A stretch of 64,000 nt of DNA from Clostridiaceae bacterium (GCA_902363375.1 CABIZX010000005.1:62001-126000); one strand, 5' to 3'; positions 36,039 to 44,001 are shown, counted from the stretch's first letter. Translations and numbers: made by a program. The notes: generated by a model not told the origin, from the letters alone.

Positions 36039-36368
36039 CTATTTAAATATTAAATTATAATATCTATTTATGTTTTTTTCTAAAGCATTAAGAGGGATAA
36101 ATCTGGATTCTCTTAAGGTTTCCTTACCTTGAGCAAAAAGAAGAACTGTTGGAGCTATAAACACTGAAAACTCTGCACATAAGGAAGGTGATTCATCAAT
36201 ATCAATTCTTATAGAATTAATCTTAGGATACTTAGAGAGTACATTATCTACTTTACAAAGTAGGTCCTCACTTCCTCAAAAACATTTTCCTGTAAAGAAG
36301 CATAAAAGTAAATCGGAAGTATTAATTAATTTTAAAAGCTCTTCTTTAGAATTAAATTCATTCATCAT
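36039..36368 (-). pseudogene. Thioredoxin-like gene with an in-frame TGA at the active site (nonsense or selenocysteine)
   Basis: The minus strand reads continuously from ATG 36368 (or 36365; GGAGG is 5-8 bases upstream) to TAG at 36039, with one TGA at 36276-36278. The product before it is MMNEFNSKEELLKLINTSDL and then LLCFFTGKCF; after it comes GSEDLLCKVDNVLSKYPKI, a DIDESPSLCAEFSVF segment and IAPTVLLFAQGKET. This is a thioredoxin fold of about 109 residues, with the cis-proline in IAPT. The TGA falls where clostridial relatives have the CxxC motif, giving C-F-TGA-G. A hairpin starts 12 nt after the TGA (36248-36263). It is either a recently broken gene or a selenoprotein. The rest of the frame is well preserved. 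Confidence 0.6.
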
Positions 36369-36474
36369 ATAAACCTCCCATTAAATCTTATATAATAAGT
36401 TCATATAGATTTATATTATCACAAGAAATATAAATCTATTCATTATAACAGGTAAGTTAAAGCTTCTTATGTTA

Positions 36475-36573
36475 TTATTTGAAGATTTTATTGATAAGTA
36501 GAAAGACACCAACTCCGATGCCAAGAAATATTATCATAATAATTATAGGAATAAGTTTAAAAAATTCTAGCAT
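36475..36573 (-). CDS. 32-residue single-helix membrane peptide
   Basis: A tiny gene with an excellent site (AGGAGGGA at 36588-36581, 7 bases before the ATG). The product, MLEFFKLIPIIIMIIFLGIG followed by VGVFLLINKIFK, is one long membrane helix with lysines at both ends. Small membrane peptides of this size often regulate a membrane protein or sporulation, but nothing here shows which. It lies 106 bases upstream of the thioredoxin-like gene on the same strand and could share its transcript. Confidence 0.6.
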   Translation of the reverse strand: MLEFFKLIPIIIMIIFLGIGVGVFLLINKIFK

Positions 36574-36851
36574 GAGTTTGTCCCTCCTTTAAATATGTTA
36601 GATTGTTATTATATTTATATGTATACGCGATTTGTAAAATCAATACCAATAAAATAATAAGTATTTTGAATAATTATAAAGGCTAGCTAAAATGTATGTC
36701 AATATTAAGATATACTATTATAAAATAAAAGAGAATCATGATTAATAAAAGTCTAATTCATATGTAAAATTAGAATACGTTTAAATATAAAAAAGTTTAA
36801 ATTCTCATGTTATAATGTAGAGGAAATCATAATTTAAAGAGGGAGAGTTTA
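36574..36851. other. 278-base divergent promoter region
   Basis: AT-rich spacer between the tiny membrane peptide (minus) and the FUSC/HAD gene (plus). TATAAT-like boxes occur near 36812-36817 but no convincing -35 partner was found. No gene or structured RNA seen. Confidence 0.35.
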
Positions 36852-38171
36852 ATGCCTAGAATAGGAATGAGAATTATAAAGTCTGCAGTAGCAGTTTTTA
36901 TATGCTTTTTAATTTATTTAGTAAGAGGGAAAGGAATGCCATTCTATTCCGCTATAGCAGCAATCTTATGTATACAACAAGGTATAGAAAGTACTAAGAA
37001 GGTTGGCTTAAATCGAACTATTGGAACTTTAATTGGAGGTGCCTTTGGGGTTATTGTACTATTATTAGAGAGGCGATTTATACCAGAAGCTATGCCCGAA
37101 CTAAGATATTTGCTGACATCTGTAACTATTATACCTTTAATTTACACTACTATAGTCCTTGAACAACAGACAGCATCATACATTAGTTGCGTAGTATTTT
37201 TAAGTGTTGCAGTGAATCATGGAAGTGATGTAGTCCCTTATGCTTTTGCCTTAAATAGAGTTATAGATACTTTAATTGGAATTTTTGTAGCTTTAGGTAT
37301 TAACTCTATAAGAGTACCTAAGAGAAGAAATACTAAAGTTTTATTTGTAAGTACTTTATCTAATACATTGATGGATTCTAAAGGTGAAGTTAGTTCCTAT
37401 GCAAAAGTAAAGCTTAAGGAAATGATAGAAGAAGGTGCAATGGTAACACTTGTAACAGATAAAACTCCAGAAACAGTAGAGCCTATAGCTATAAGTATAG
37501 ATATTAAATTACCAGTAATAACAATGAATGGTGCTGCCATATATAGTTTCAAGGAAAAAAGTTACATTTATCATGAAGGAATAAACTATGAAACATCTCA
37601 AAGAATTTTAAATATATTTAATGAATTATCCATAAATACCTTTATTCATACTATCATTAATGATGTAATGCATGTATATTATGGTGACTTTACAAATGAA
37701 GAGGAAAAGAGATTTTATAATTTAGAAAAAGTTCTCCCATTAAAAAACTATATATATAGCAAATTACCACAGGGAGTAGATGTAATCTGCTTTATGGCCA
37801 TTGATAATCTAGATAAGATAGAAAAACTTTATAATAAGATTATAAGTTGCGATGACTATAAAGATATACAGGTTACCTATGAACAATATAATGAAGACTA
37901 TTATGTGCTAAAGATATATAGTAATAAGGTATCAAGAGGAAATGCGTTAATTAGGTTGAAAGATACCATTAAGTGTGAAAAAATATGTATATTTACTGGA
38001 GTAAAAGAGGATATTTCTATGATGCAGGTAGCAGATGAGAGCTATGCAGTAGCAAATGCTCCTAATGAAGTTAAGGAAAGCGCTTTACAGATTATAGGTG
38101 ATAATCAAAATGACTCAGTAGTAAAAACTATAAAAAAGTTATTTTATCTAAGAAATATTAAAAATAAATAG
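36852..38171 (+). CDS. Membrane protein: FUSC/aromatic-acid-exporter-like domain fused to degenerate HAD domain
   Basis: A 439-residue fusion. Residues 5-155 hold four or five membrane helices of the ArAE/FUSC type (IIKSAVAVFICFLIYL, then NRTIGTLIGGAFGVIVLLLE). Residues 163-430 look like a Cof-type HAD phosphatase. The nucleophile motif that should read DxDGT is STLSNTLMDS (167-176), so both aspartates are gone. The late GDxxND motif is GVKEDISMM. The HAD fold is still recognisable (ITMNGAAIYSF, ANAPNEVKESA). The domain therefore probably senses a ligand and does not hydrolyse phosphate. Export of aromatic acids is a family-level guess. GGGAGAG precedes the start, and a terminator follows. 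Confidence 0.8.
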   Translation: MPRIGMRIIKSAVAVFICFLIYLVRGKGMPFYSAIAAILCIQQGIESTKKVGLNRTIGTLIGGAFGVIVLLLERRFIPEAMPELRYLLTSVTIIPLIYTTIVLEQQTASYISCVVFLSVAVNHGSDVVPYAFALNRVIDTLIGIFVALGINSIRVPKRRNTKVLFVSTLSNTLMDSKGEVSSYAKVKLKEMIEEGAMVTLVTDKTPETVEPIAISIDIKLPVITMNGAAIYSFKEKSYIYHEGINYETSQRILNIFNELSINTFIHTIINDVMHVYYGDFTNEEEKRFYNLEKVLPLKNYIYSKLPQGVDVICFMAIDNLDKIEKLYNKIISCDDYKDIQVTYEQYNEDYYVLKIYSNKVSRGNALIRLKDTIKCEKICIFTGVKEDISMMQVADESYAVANAPNEVKESALQIIGDNQNDSVVKTIKKLFYLRNIKNK

Positions 38172-38193
38172 TGCAAATATAAAGTTATAAATA

Positions 38194-38240
38194 AAATGCA
38201 GTGAACCTTTTGAAATTTCATAGGGTTACTGCATTTTATC
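38194..38240 (+). terminator. Terminator after the FUSC/HAD gene
   Basis: AAATGCAGTGAACC (38194-38207) pairs with GGTTACTGCATTT (38224-38236) with one bulged G, followed by a T-rich stretch. Confidence 0.78.
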
Positions 38241-38330
38241 TTTCATAAAAGGGATATTACTTTATATATTACCAAATTAGATTTGTAGATATATAGTTTG
38301 ATATTTTATATAAATTTATAAATAAATTAT

Positions 38331-38513
38331 TTAAGTAGTACTGCGAATTTTATATAAATTAAGTATAAAAAGTAGTAATACGCAGACACCTAAAAATATA
38401 ATTGTAGTAGGCTGAGAGGTTTTTGTTAATTTAGGAACTGCAAATAAAAAAATTACTATAGCTATAATTGAAGCGATTAAGTCAATTTTTAAATCTTTTC
38501 TTATAGATTTCAT
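38331..38513 (-). CDS. 60-residue protein with two membrane helices
   Basis: I start at ATG 38513, 6-8 bases after GAGGTG; a GTG three codons earlier overlaps this site. The product is MKSIRKDLKIDLIASIIAIV with a first helix to about residue 27, a short KLTKTSQPTT turn, and a second helix (IIFLGVCVLLLFILNL) ending YKIRSTT. I do not recognise a family. It has a long 5' leader with a large inverted repeat (38561-38652). Confidence 0.6.
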   Translation of the reverse strand: MKSIRKDLKIDLIASIIAIVIFLFAVPKLTKTSQPTTIIFLGVCVLLLFILNLYKIRSTT

Positions 38514-38560
38514 CAGAAGCACCTCACAATAAAAGATTTTAGTATAAGTTTTTAAAATGG

Positions 38561-38652
38561 ATATAGAGGTGTTTTATATATTAATGAAAGGGAATTGAGA
38601 TTACTATTTCTATTACTATTTTACTGGTGTTGTAAGCAAGACACCTCTATAT
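38561..38652. repeat. 12-bp inverted repeat enclosing 68 bases, with a competing inner hairpin
   Basis: ATATAGAGGTGT (38561-38572) and ACACCTCTATAT (38641-38652) are perfect inverted repeats. The right arm can instead pair locally: GGTGT (near 38626) with ACACC (38641-38645). The element lies in the leader of the 60-residue membrane protein gene. It could be a regulatory leader, a small RNA or a short non-autonomous element; no target duplication is evident. Confidence 0.5.
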
Positions 38653-38966
38653 ATGAAAGTGTGTTATTCACATACAATTATAACTAAAAATAATCATATA
38701 ATGTTGGTTTTGGAATGAAAGGTTAAATATAGAACATGTAAGTTTAAATTATGTGGAAATAAAATAAAGTTATTGAATTTAATGGTTAAATGCAATGCAA
38801 CTACTGTAATTTTATGGTTGGTAAATATAATTAATTGATAAAAGTTATATCAAATATTTTTGTAAATTAATGAATTACGAAAATATTGATTTCATAAATT
38901 TAAATATGCCAAAGAAGAACTTCAAAGTGAATAAATTTAGAATGAATAACCTTCCTAGTAGATAAA

Positions 38967-39037
38967 AAGTAATCTTAGGTAAGAAATAAGTAATCTTGGG
39001 AAAATTTGAAACAGAATATCTAAATATGGTGTATAAT
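38967..39037 (+). promoter_or_regulatory. agr promoter with two LytTR-type direct repeats
   Basis: AAGTAATCTTAGG (38967-38979) and AAGTAATCTTGGG (38988-39000) are direct repeats with a 21-bp period, two helical turns. This matches the spacing of sites bound by LytTR response regulators. Just downstream are TTGAAA (39006-39011) and TATAAT (39032-39037), with a 20-bp spacer that is too long for good basal activity. The response regulator encoded 0.8 kb downstream would be the natural activator. The remaining part of the gap from 38653 to 38966 is AT-rich with no gene seen. Confidence 0.6.
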
Positions 39038-39068
39038 TTTGTTAAAACTGAAGGCTAGAAGGTATGTT

Positions 39069-39632
39069 ATGATTAAAGCTTTAGTAGAAAAAATAGTAAA
39101 TTTTGTAGCTATAGAATCCAATATAGAGGATATATATTATCTTGATAGAGTTAGATACGGACTAGAAGTTATTATAAGTGAAGGTATTAAATTCATTGTT
39201 ATGTTTTTAATTTCATTTATGATTAATCGATTAACGGAATTTTGCATAATAACTATATTAATTTTTGGAGTTAGAACTAAGCTTGGTGGGGGACATTGTG
39301 ATAGCTTTATAAAATGTTTCGTCAAGACCATAAGTGTTTATTTAATTATGTATTTTTTATCTGACAAAGTAAATATATCAACTTTTGTAGGATTATTAAT
39401 TTTAATGTTCCTTATAGTTACAGTATTCACAGCAAAATACACAAATAAACTTGAGGAAATAAAAGATGATAAGAAACTTTTAAAAATAAAGATAAGTACA
39501 AGCTGTATATACTTATTTACATATATTTTGGTTCGGATTATTAATATCTCTACATACATAAATCTTGTATCGTTGTTTGGAGTATACATGATTTATGAAT
39601 ATTATATGAATAATAGGGGGAAAAGAAAATGA
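39069..39632 (+). CDS. agrB: AgrB-type autoinducer-peptide processing protease
   Basis: I start at ATG 39069 (AGAAGG 6 bases upstream). The 187-residue membrane protein has the AgrB signature RTKLGGGHCDSFIKC, with catalytic H76 and C83 at nearly the same positions as H77 and C84 of the staphylococcal protein. Several membrane helices follow. AgrB cuts the C-terminal part from the AgrD precursor and forms the ring of the signal peptide. The agrD ATG overlaps its stop codon by 4 bases (ATGA), so the two are translationally coupled. Confidence 0.93.
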   Translation: MIKALVEKIVNFVAIESNIEDIYYLDRVRYGLEVIISEGIKFIVMFLISFMINRLTEFCIITILIFGVRTKLGGGHCDSFIKCFVKTISVYLIMYFLSDKVNISTFVGLLILMFLIVTVFTAKYTNKLEEIKDDKKLLKIKISTSCIYLFTYILVRIINISTYINLVSLFGVYMIYEYYMNNRGKRK

Positions 39633-39799
39633 AAAAGGGAACTGAAAGTTTAGAAAAGAAATTTGATTTAAAAAGACTTATGAGTAATGTAATAACTACA
39701 ACTAGTATTAATGTAAGTGAAGTTGCAATAAAAGAACCCTCAGCATTTTTCTGGGGAGAGGTTGAAGCACCATTAGATTTAAGAGAAAAAAATAAATAA
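39629..39799 (+). CDS. agrD: AgrD-type autoinducer precursor, cysteine-free (predicted serine lactone)
   Basis: A 56-residue gene starting on the agrB stop codon. The C-terminal end, SAFFW then GEVEAPLDLREKNK, aligns with the staphylococcal pattern CDFIM then DEVEVPKEL: ring residues 38-42, cleavage after W42, then the conserved E-x-E-x-P recognition segment (E44, E46, P48). The ring position normally held by cysteine is S38, and the whole peptide has no cysteine. The mature signal would be a five-residue lactone, SAFFW, with a short N-terminal tail. Serine-lactone signals are known from Staphylococcus intermedius and Enterococcus. The leader (residues 1-30) is partly basic and amphipathic. 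Ring boundaries are inferred. Confidence 0.82.
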   Translation: MKKGTESLEKKFDLKRLMSNVITTTSINVSEVAIKEPSAFFWGEVEAPLDLREKNK

Positions 39800-39827
39800 C
39801 AATTATACAAAACTATGGTATAATTGT
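39799..39827 (+). promoter_or_regulatory. Hairpin between agrD and the response regulator
   Basis: ACAATTATAC (39799-39808) and GTATAATTGT (39818-39827) pair perfectly over 10 bp with a 9-nt loop. The hairpin starts at the agrD stop codon and ends just before the AGGGGTG site of the next gene. It lacks a T-run, so an RNA-processing or translational role is more likely than termination. Confidence 0.5.
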
Positions 39828-39841
39828 TAGGGGTGATGAAG

Positions 39842-40576
39842 ATGAGGCTGTTGCTGATAGAAGATGATATTATTCAAAGTAATAATTTATCTACTTTAAT
39901 AAAAGAAAGCTATAATAATGTGGAGCTCCTAAATGCATATTCTATTGAGGAATCATTAAAAATTATTAATGAAAAAGAAATTGACTTGTTTCTTATTGAT
40001 ATCAATCTACCAGATGGATCTGGTGTAGACTTGGCCAAAAATATTAGGAACATAGAAGGTTATGAGCTAAAGGGAATAGTATTTATAACAAGTCAAGGAT
40101 TCCAAATGATAGATGCCTTTAAAAATACACATTGTTATGATTTTTTAATAAAGCCATATAATAAAGAAGATATTAAGAAAATTATAGATGTATTTATGAA
40201 GGACACAGTAAAGAAAAGTAATAATCGTAAGTATAGTATTATAAATTTAGAAAATAAGATAACATATAAACTATATCATGATGATATAGTTTTTGTTGAG
40301 TATATACCTAGAAAATGCAAAATTGTTACAGCTAAAAACGGAATAATTTACGTAAAGCTATCTCTTGGTAAAGTTTTAAGTATGATAGAATCAAATAATA
40401 TAGTGCAATGTCATAAATCCTTTATTGTAAATACTAGATATATAAAAAAGATAGATAAGCTATATGCTAAACTCTGGAAAGTCTATTTTATTAATAGTAA
40501 TGAAGTTGCTGAGATATCTATAAATTACAAGGACAAGGTTTTTGAAACTTTAGGGTATGTAAATGATTACGAATAG
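39842..40576 (+). CDS. LytTR-family response regulator (AgrA-like)
   Basis: I start at ATG 39842 (AGGGGTG 7 bases upstream); ATG 39836 lies too close. The 244-residue protein has a receiver domain (LLLIEDD at residues 3-9, phosphorylation site D53 in FLIDINLPDGSG, K of the switch region in FLIKPYN) and a C-terminal LytTR DNA-binding domain (from about 140: DIVFVEYIPRKCKI, IVQCHKSFIVNTRYIKKI). Regulators of this class bind direct repeats about 21 bp apart, as found upstream of agrB. The kinase gene overlaps its end by 14 bases, so the pair is translationally coupled. Confidence 0.92.
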   Translation: MRLLLIEDDIIQSNNLSTLIKESYNNVELLNAYSIEESLKIINEKEIDLFLIDINLPDGSGVDLAKNIRNIEGYELKGIVFITSQGFQMIDAFKNTHCYDFLIKPYNKEDIKKIIDVFMKDTVKKSNNRKYSIINLENKITYKLYHDDIVFVEYIPRKCKIVTAKNGIIYVKLSLGKVLSMIESNNIVQCHKSFIVNTRYIKKIDKLYAKLWKVYFINSNEVAEISINYKDKVFETLGYVNDYE

Positions 40577-41792
40577 TTTCTTAGAACTATTTACATTAGG
40601 GATGATTTGCAATATTTTATTTGATAAGGTTAGTATAAAAAATATACTGACTTCTTTTGTATTGGCATATATTCTAGGCATTACAATAAAGATACCAGTT
40701 GTTACATTTGTAATGCTAACGGTAATATATGCGTTGATAACAAAGTTTTTATACAAAGATACTTTTTACAAGGCATTAATTAAGGTAATTATATCTTTAT
40801 TAATTTTAATGATATCTGAAAGTATTATAGGAATTATAGTAGGTATATTAAATATTGATACTGAGAGTATACAATTAACACTAGTACTACTATTTGTGTT
40901 CATTATTACATTGATTGCTGTACATCACTTTGCTAAGTATATAAAGTTAAATGTTTTTAATATTTCAAATTTTAATATTAAAATAGTTATAATGGGAATA
41001 GGTAATTTACTTTTAATTTTAACCATATTAATTTTTATAAATAATAATGACTTTATGAATAATGAATTACGAATAGGCTTATTTTCATCTTTACTGATAT
41101 TTATTGCTATAACTATGATATTGTTTAAAGATGTCTATAGGATAATTAAAGAAAATGAAGTGTTAGAAATTCAAAACAAATATAATTTAATTTTAAATGA
41201 GTATATTGAAAAATTAAGAGCTAATGAGCATGAATACAAAAATCATTTAAATATAATATACTCTACTCTTCAAATAGGAGATTATGATGAAGTAAGTAAA
41301 GTAATAAACCGATATATCGAAGATATACGATATAAAGACACATTAACAAAATTAATGACCATAGATAATGTAATTCTACGAGCTCTTATTTATAGTAAGA
41401 TTTGTGAAGCAGAAAAAGTTGATGTGAAAATAAAATATACAATTAATAATAGCTTAAAAGATATAAAAATTAGCCAATCCGATATGGTTATAATACTAAC
41501 TAATTTATTAAATAATGCCATAGAGGCAGCGAAAGAAAGTAATGATAAATTAGTTGAGCTCTTTATAGATGAAAATTATTCTACCAATGGGAGATATATA
41601 ATAACTGTAAAAAACTCTGTCAAAGATATGAATGAAGTGAATATTACAGCTATGTTTAATCAGGGCTATTCAACTAAAGGATCAAGTAGAGGTTATGGTC
41701 TTTATAATGTACAAAAAATTGTTAGTGGCAATAAGGGCAATATTTTAATGGAAACAGATAATGATATGATTTCTGTTGAAATAGATATTTAA
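40563..41792 (+). CDS. GHKL-family sensor histidine kinase (AgrC-like)
   Basis: A 409-residue kinase with about six N-terminal membrane helices (residues 5-195) that would bind the autoinducer, a coiled linker, the phosphoacceptor H223 in NEHEYKNHLNII, and a GHKL ATPase domain (ILTNLLNNAIEA N-box near 320; GSSRGYGLYNVQKIV near 375). It would phosphorylate the overlapping response regulator. The order here is B-D-regulator-kinase, the reverse of the staphylococcal B-D-C-A for the last two genes. A long terminator begins in the last codon and stop. Confidence 0.9.
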   Translation: MITNSFLELFTLGMICNILFDKVSIKNILTSFVLAYILGITIKIPVVTFVMLTVIYALITKFLYKDTFYKALIKVIISLLILMISESIIGIIVGILNIDTESIQLTLVLLFVFIITLIAVHHFAKYIKLNVFNISNFNIKIVIMGIGNLLLILTILIFINNNDFMNNELRIGLFSSLLIFIAITMILFKDVYRIIKENEVLEIQNKYNLILNEYIEKLRANEHEYKNHLNIIYSTLQIGDYDEVSKVINRYIEDIRYKDTLTKLMTIDNVILRALIYSKICEAEKVDVKIKYTINNSLKDIKISQSDMVIILTNLLNNAIEAAKESNDKLVELFIDENYSTNGRYIITVKNSVKDMNEVNITAMFNQGYSTKGSSRGYGLYNVQKIVSGNKGNILMETDNDMISVEIDI

Positions 41793-41841
41793 ATATATAA
41801 AAAGTAGATATCAAAGTTCGATATCTACTTTTTATATATTT
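41791..41841 (+). terminator. Long perfect terminator closing the agr operon
   Basis: Arms 41791-41812 and 41820-41841 pair perfectly over 22 bp around a 7-nt loop; the right arm contains TTTTT. The left arm overlaps the kinase stop codon. Confidence 0.9.
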
Positions 41842-41939
41842 AAATAAATTGTGTGTTATAATATTGAAAATATATATGAAGGTTAAAGAATATAATAAAA
41901 TTAATTATGCTTAAGTTATGTTGTAGAAGGGGGATATTT

Positions 41940-42917
41940 ATGGAGATATGGGATGTTTATGATAGATATAGGTGTAAAACAGGAAGAATACATGAAAGAG
42001 GGACCCCTATGAAAGAAGGGGATTATCATATAGTAGTGCATATTTGGATTGTGAATGATAAAGGGGAAGTACTAATTCAAAAACGGCAACCATGGAAAGT
42101 GGGATGGCCGAATATGTGGGACTGTGCAGCTGCTGGTTCTGCAATAAAAGGGGATGATAGTATATCAGCAGCTATAAGAGAGACTAAAGAAGAGATTGGC
42201 ATAGACTTAGACATATCTAGTGCTGAACATTTATTTACTGTTAAGTTTTCTTGTGGATTTGATGATATCTGGCTTGTTAGGCAAAATATTAATATAAGTG
42301 ATTTAAAACTTCAATATGAAGAAGTAGCAGATGCCAAGTGGGTTAGATTTGAAGATATAGAAGAGATGATAAGAAAAAAGGAATTTATAGACTATGATTA
42401 TTTTGGCAAGTTAATTCAATTAATAAGCTCAAATATTTCCCTTATAAAAGCTAAAAAATATGAGGCTGAAGAATTATTAGCAATTCAGAAGAAGGTTTTT
42501 ATGCCTATATATAAAAAATATCAAGATCATGAGATAAGCCCAGTGATGCAAACTTTAGACAAGTTCTTAAAAAGGTTTGATATAGGAGATTTCTATAAGA
42601 TTTTTTATGATGGAAATTTAGTAGGAAGTGTATTCGTGTATGAAAAAAAGCCAGGATTAATGAGGTTTCACATTATAAATATCCTTGAAGAATATCAGAA
42701 TCTAGGTATAGCTCAGAGAGTGATGGAGAGACTTGAGCTTATGTACCCGCAAGAAGATGAGTGGGAATTAGATACAATAAAGGCTGAGAAAAGAAATTGT
42801 CATCTATATGAAAAAATGGGATATGTAAAATTAGGAGAGGAAAAGAAAATTAATGATAAGTTAACTATAATATCTTATAGGAAAAATTCTAATATAAGTA
42901 GAATTAAAAGTATATAG
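41940..42917 (+). CDS. Nudix hydrolase fused to a GNAT domain
   Basis: I start at ATG 41940 (AGAAGGGGG about 7 bases upstream); an in-frame ATG 33 bases earlier lacks a site. The 325-residue product has a Nudix domain of the isopentenyl-diphosphate-isomerase-like group (residues 1-165; QKRQPWKVGWPNMWD, then the box GSAIKGDDSISAAIRE and TKEEIGI). The first glutamate of the box is replaced by aspartate. A GNAT domain follows (about 178-320: GNLVGSVFVYEKKPGLM, LEEYQNLGIAQRVMERL, LYEKMGYVKLGE). The two parts may hydrolyse and acetylate related small molecules; substrates are unknown. It is a single-gene unit. Confidence 0.85.
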   Translation: MEIWDVYDRYRCKTGRIHERGTPMKEGDYHIVVHIWIVNDKGEVLIQKRQPWKVGWPNMWDCAAAGSAIKGDDSISAAIRETKEEIGIDLDISSAEHLFTVKFSCGFDDIWLVRQNINISDLKLQYEEVADAKWVRFEDIEEMIRKKEFIDYDYFGKLIQLISSNISLIKAKKYEAEELLAIQKKVFMPIYKKYQDHEISPVMQTLDKFLKRFDIGDFYKIFYDGNLVGSVFVYEKKPGLMRFHIINILEEYQNLGIAQRVMERLELMYPQEDEWELDTIKAEKRNCHLYEKMGYVKLGEEKKINDKLTIISYRKNSNISRIKSI

Positions 42918-42921
42918 AAGC

Positions 42922-42970
42922 AAAAAGATTTTATATCTATTTGAAAGGTATAAAGTCTTTTTATTTTTAT
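42922..42970 (+). terminator. Terminator after the Nudix-GNAT gene
   Basis: AAAAAGATTTTATA (42922-42935) pairs with TATAAAGTCTTTTT (42949-42962) with one wobble, then ATTTTTAT. Confidence 0.78.
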
Positions 42971-43184
42971 TGTAAGGTTTAATTGGTCTATCAAATAAAC
43001 AAAATATAACTTAAAATAATTAAAATAAAACTACTTAAACAAAAGCTTTAAAATGTCTTATAAAATGATATAATTAAGTGGAGAATTATTATTACTTAAT
43101 AAAATGTTATTTAATAAGAGTTAGCTAAGCATGAAATTTTTAGGATAATTGTTATATAAATAGCTAATCAGGAGGTATAACATT

Positions 43185-43988
43185 ATGAATTATGATAGAG
43201 CTATTGAAATGGTAAAAAGAAATCCAATTATTATAAAAACAATTAAAGATCCAACAGAAGGAATGAAGCTTTTAGCTGTAGAAAAGGATGGTATGGCCCT
43301 ACAGTATATAAAGAACCCAACAGAAGAAATGAAAAGAAAGGCTCTTAGAAGCAATGTAAATTCTATTGAATTTATAGATGAACCAACTTTAGCAATGAAG
43401 GAATATGCAGTTAAAGAAAGTTGGAACACGTTAAAATTTATAGATAATCCAGATGAAAAATTGGTGAAGTTAGGCATTGAGCAAAAGGGTTGGGCTATTC
43501 AGTATTTAAAGAATCCAAGTTGTGAGATTCAAACATTAGCTATAGAAAAAAATTATGATTCTATTAAATATATAGAGAATCCTTGTGAAAAGGCTCAAGA
43601 GCTAGCTGTTAATATAAGCTATGATGCTTTAAGATACATTAATAATCCTAGTGAAAGAGCGGAAATATATGCAATTAAAAATAATGAAGCAGCTATTAAG
43701 TTTATTTCTAATTTGAATAAAGAAAATATAATAAAATTTCTAAAAGAAAATATATTAGTAATTAAGTATCTTATAAAAGAAGTATCTATGGAAGAGCTTG
43801 AAGGAGTATTAAAAGAAAAATTATCAAGAGATGATATTGAAGATAGCTATGTAAGAAATTTTATTAATTGCGAGAGTATAAGCAAGAAATACAATAATAT
43901 TTCTATAGATAAAATTGTATTTATTCATAAGTATGGAAGTAGTAGAGCAAAGAGAATAGCTATAGATGAAAAGCTAAAGATGATGTAG
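43185..43988 (+). CDS. DUF4116-like repeat protein
   Basis: A 267-residue protein built from seven or eight repeats of about 23 residues, each like AVEKDGMALQYIKNPTEEMK (hydrophobic helix, then Y/F-I-x-N/D/E-P, then a helix). This matches DUF4116-type repeats, which form helical solenoids used for protein binding. The final 80 residues are helical and charged and do not repeat. There is no signal peptide. AGGAGG lies 9 bases before the ATG. It is the first gene of a three-gene operon with a MoxR ATPase (13 bases later) and a VWA metallopeptidase protein, and may be their adaptor. Confidence 0.75.
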   Translation: MNYDRAIEMVKRNPIIIKTIKDPTEGMKLLAVEKDGMALQYIKNPTEEMKRKALRSNVNSIEFIDEPTLAMKEYAVKESWNTLKFIDNPDEKLVKLGIEQKGWAIQYLKNPSCEIQTLAIEKNYDSIKYIENPCEKAQELAVNISYDALRYINNPSERAEIYAIKNNEAAIKFISNLNKENIIKFLKENILVIKYLIKEVSMEELEGVLKEKLSRDDIEDSYVRNFINCESISKKYNNISIDKIVFIHKYGSSRAKRIAIDEKLKMM

Positions 43989-44001
43989 GAGGATATGGTA
44001 A

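Noticed and set aside
38653..39068. VirR boxes of the Clostridium perfringens type before agrB
   Set aside because: No CCCAGTTNTNCAC-like sequence; the direct repeats found are of a different type.
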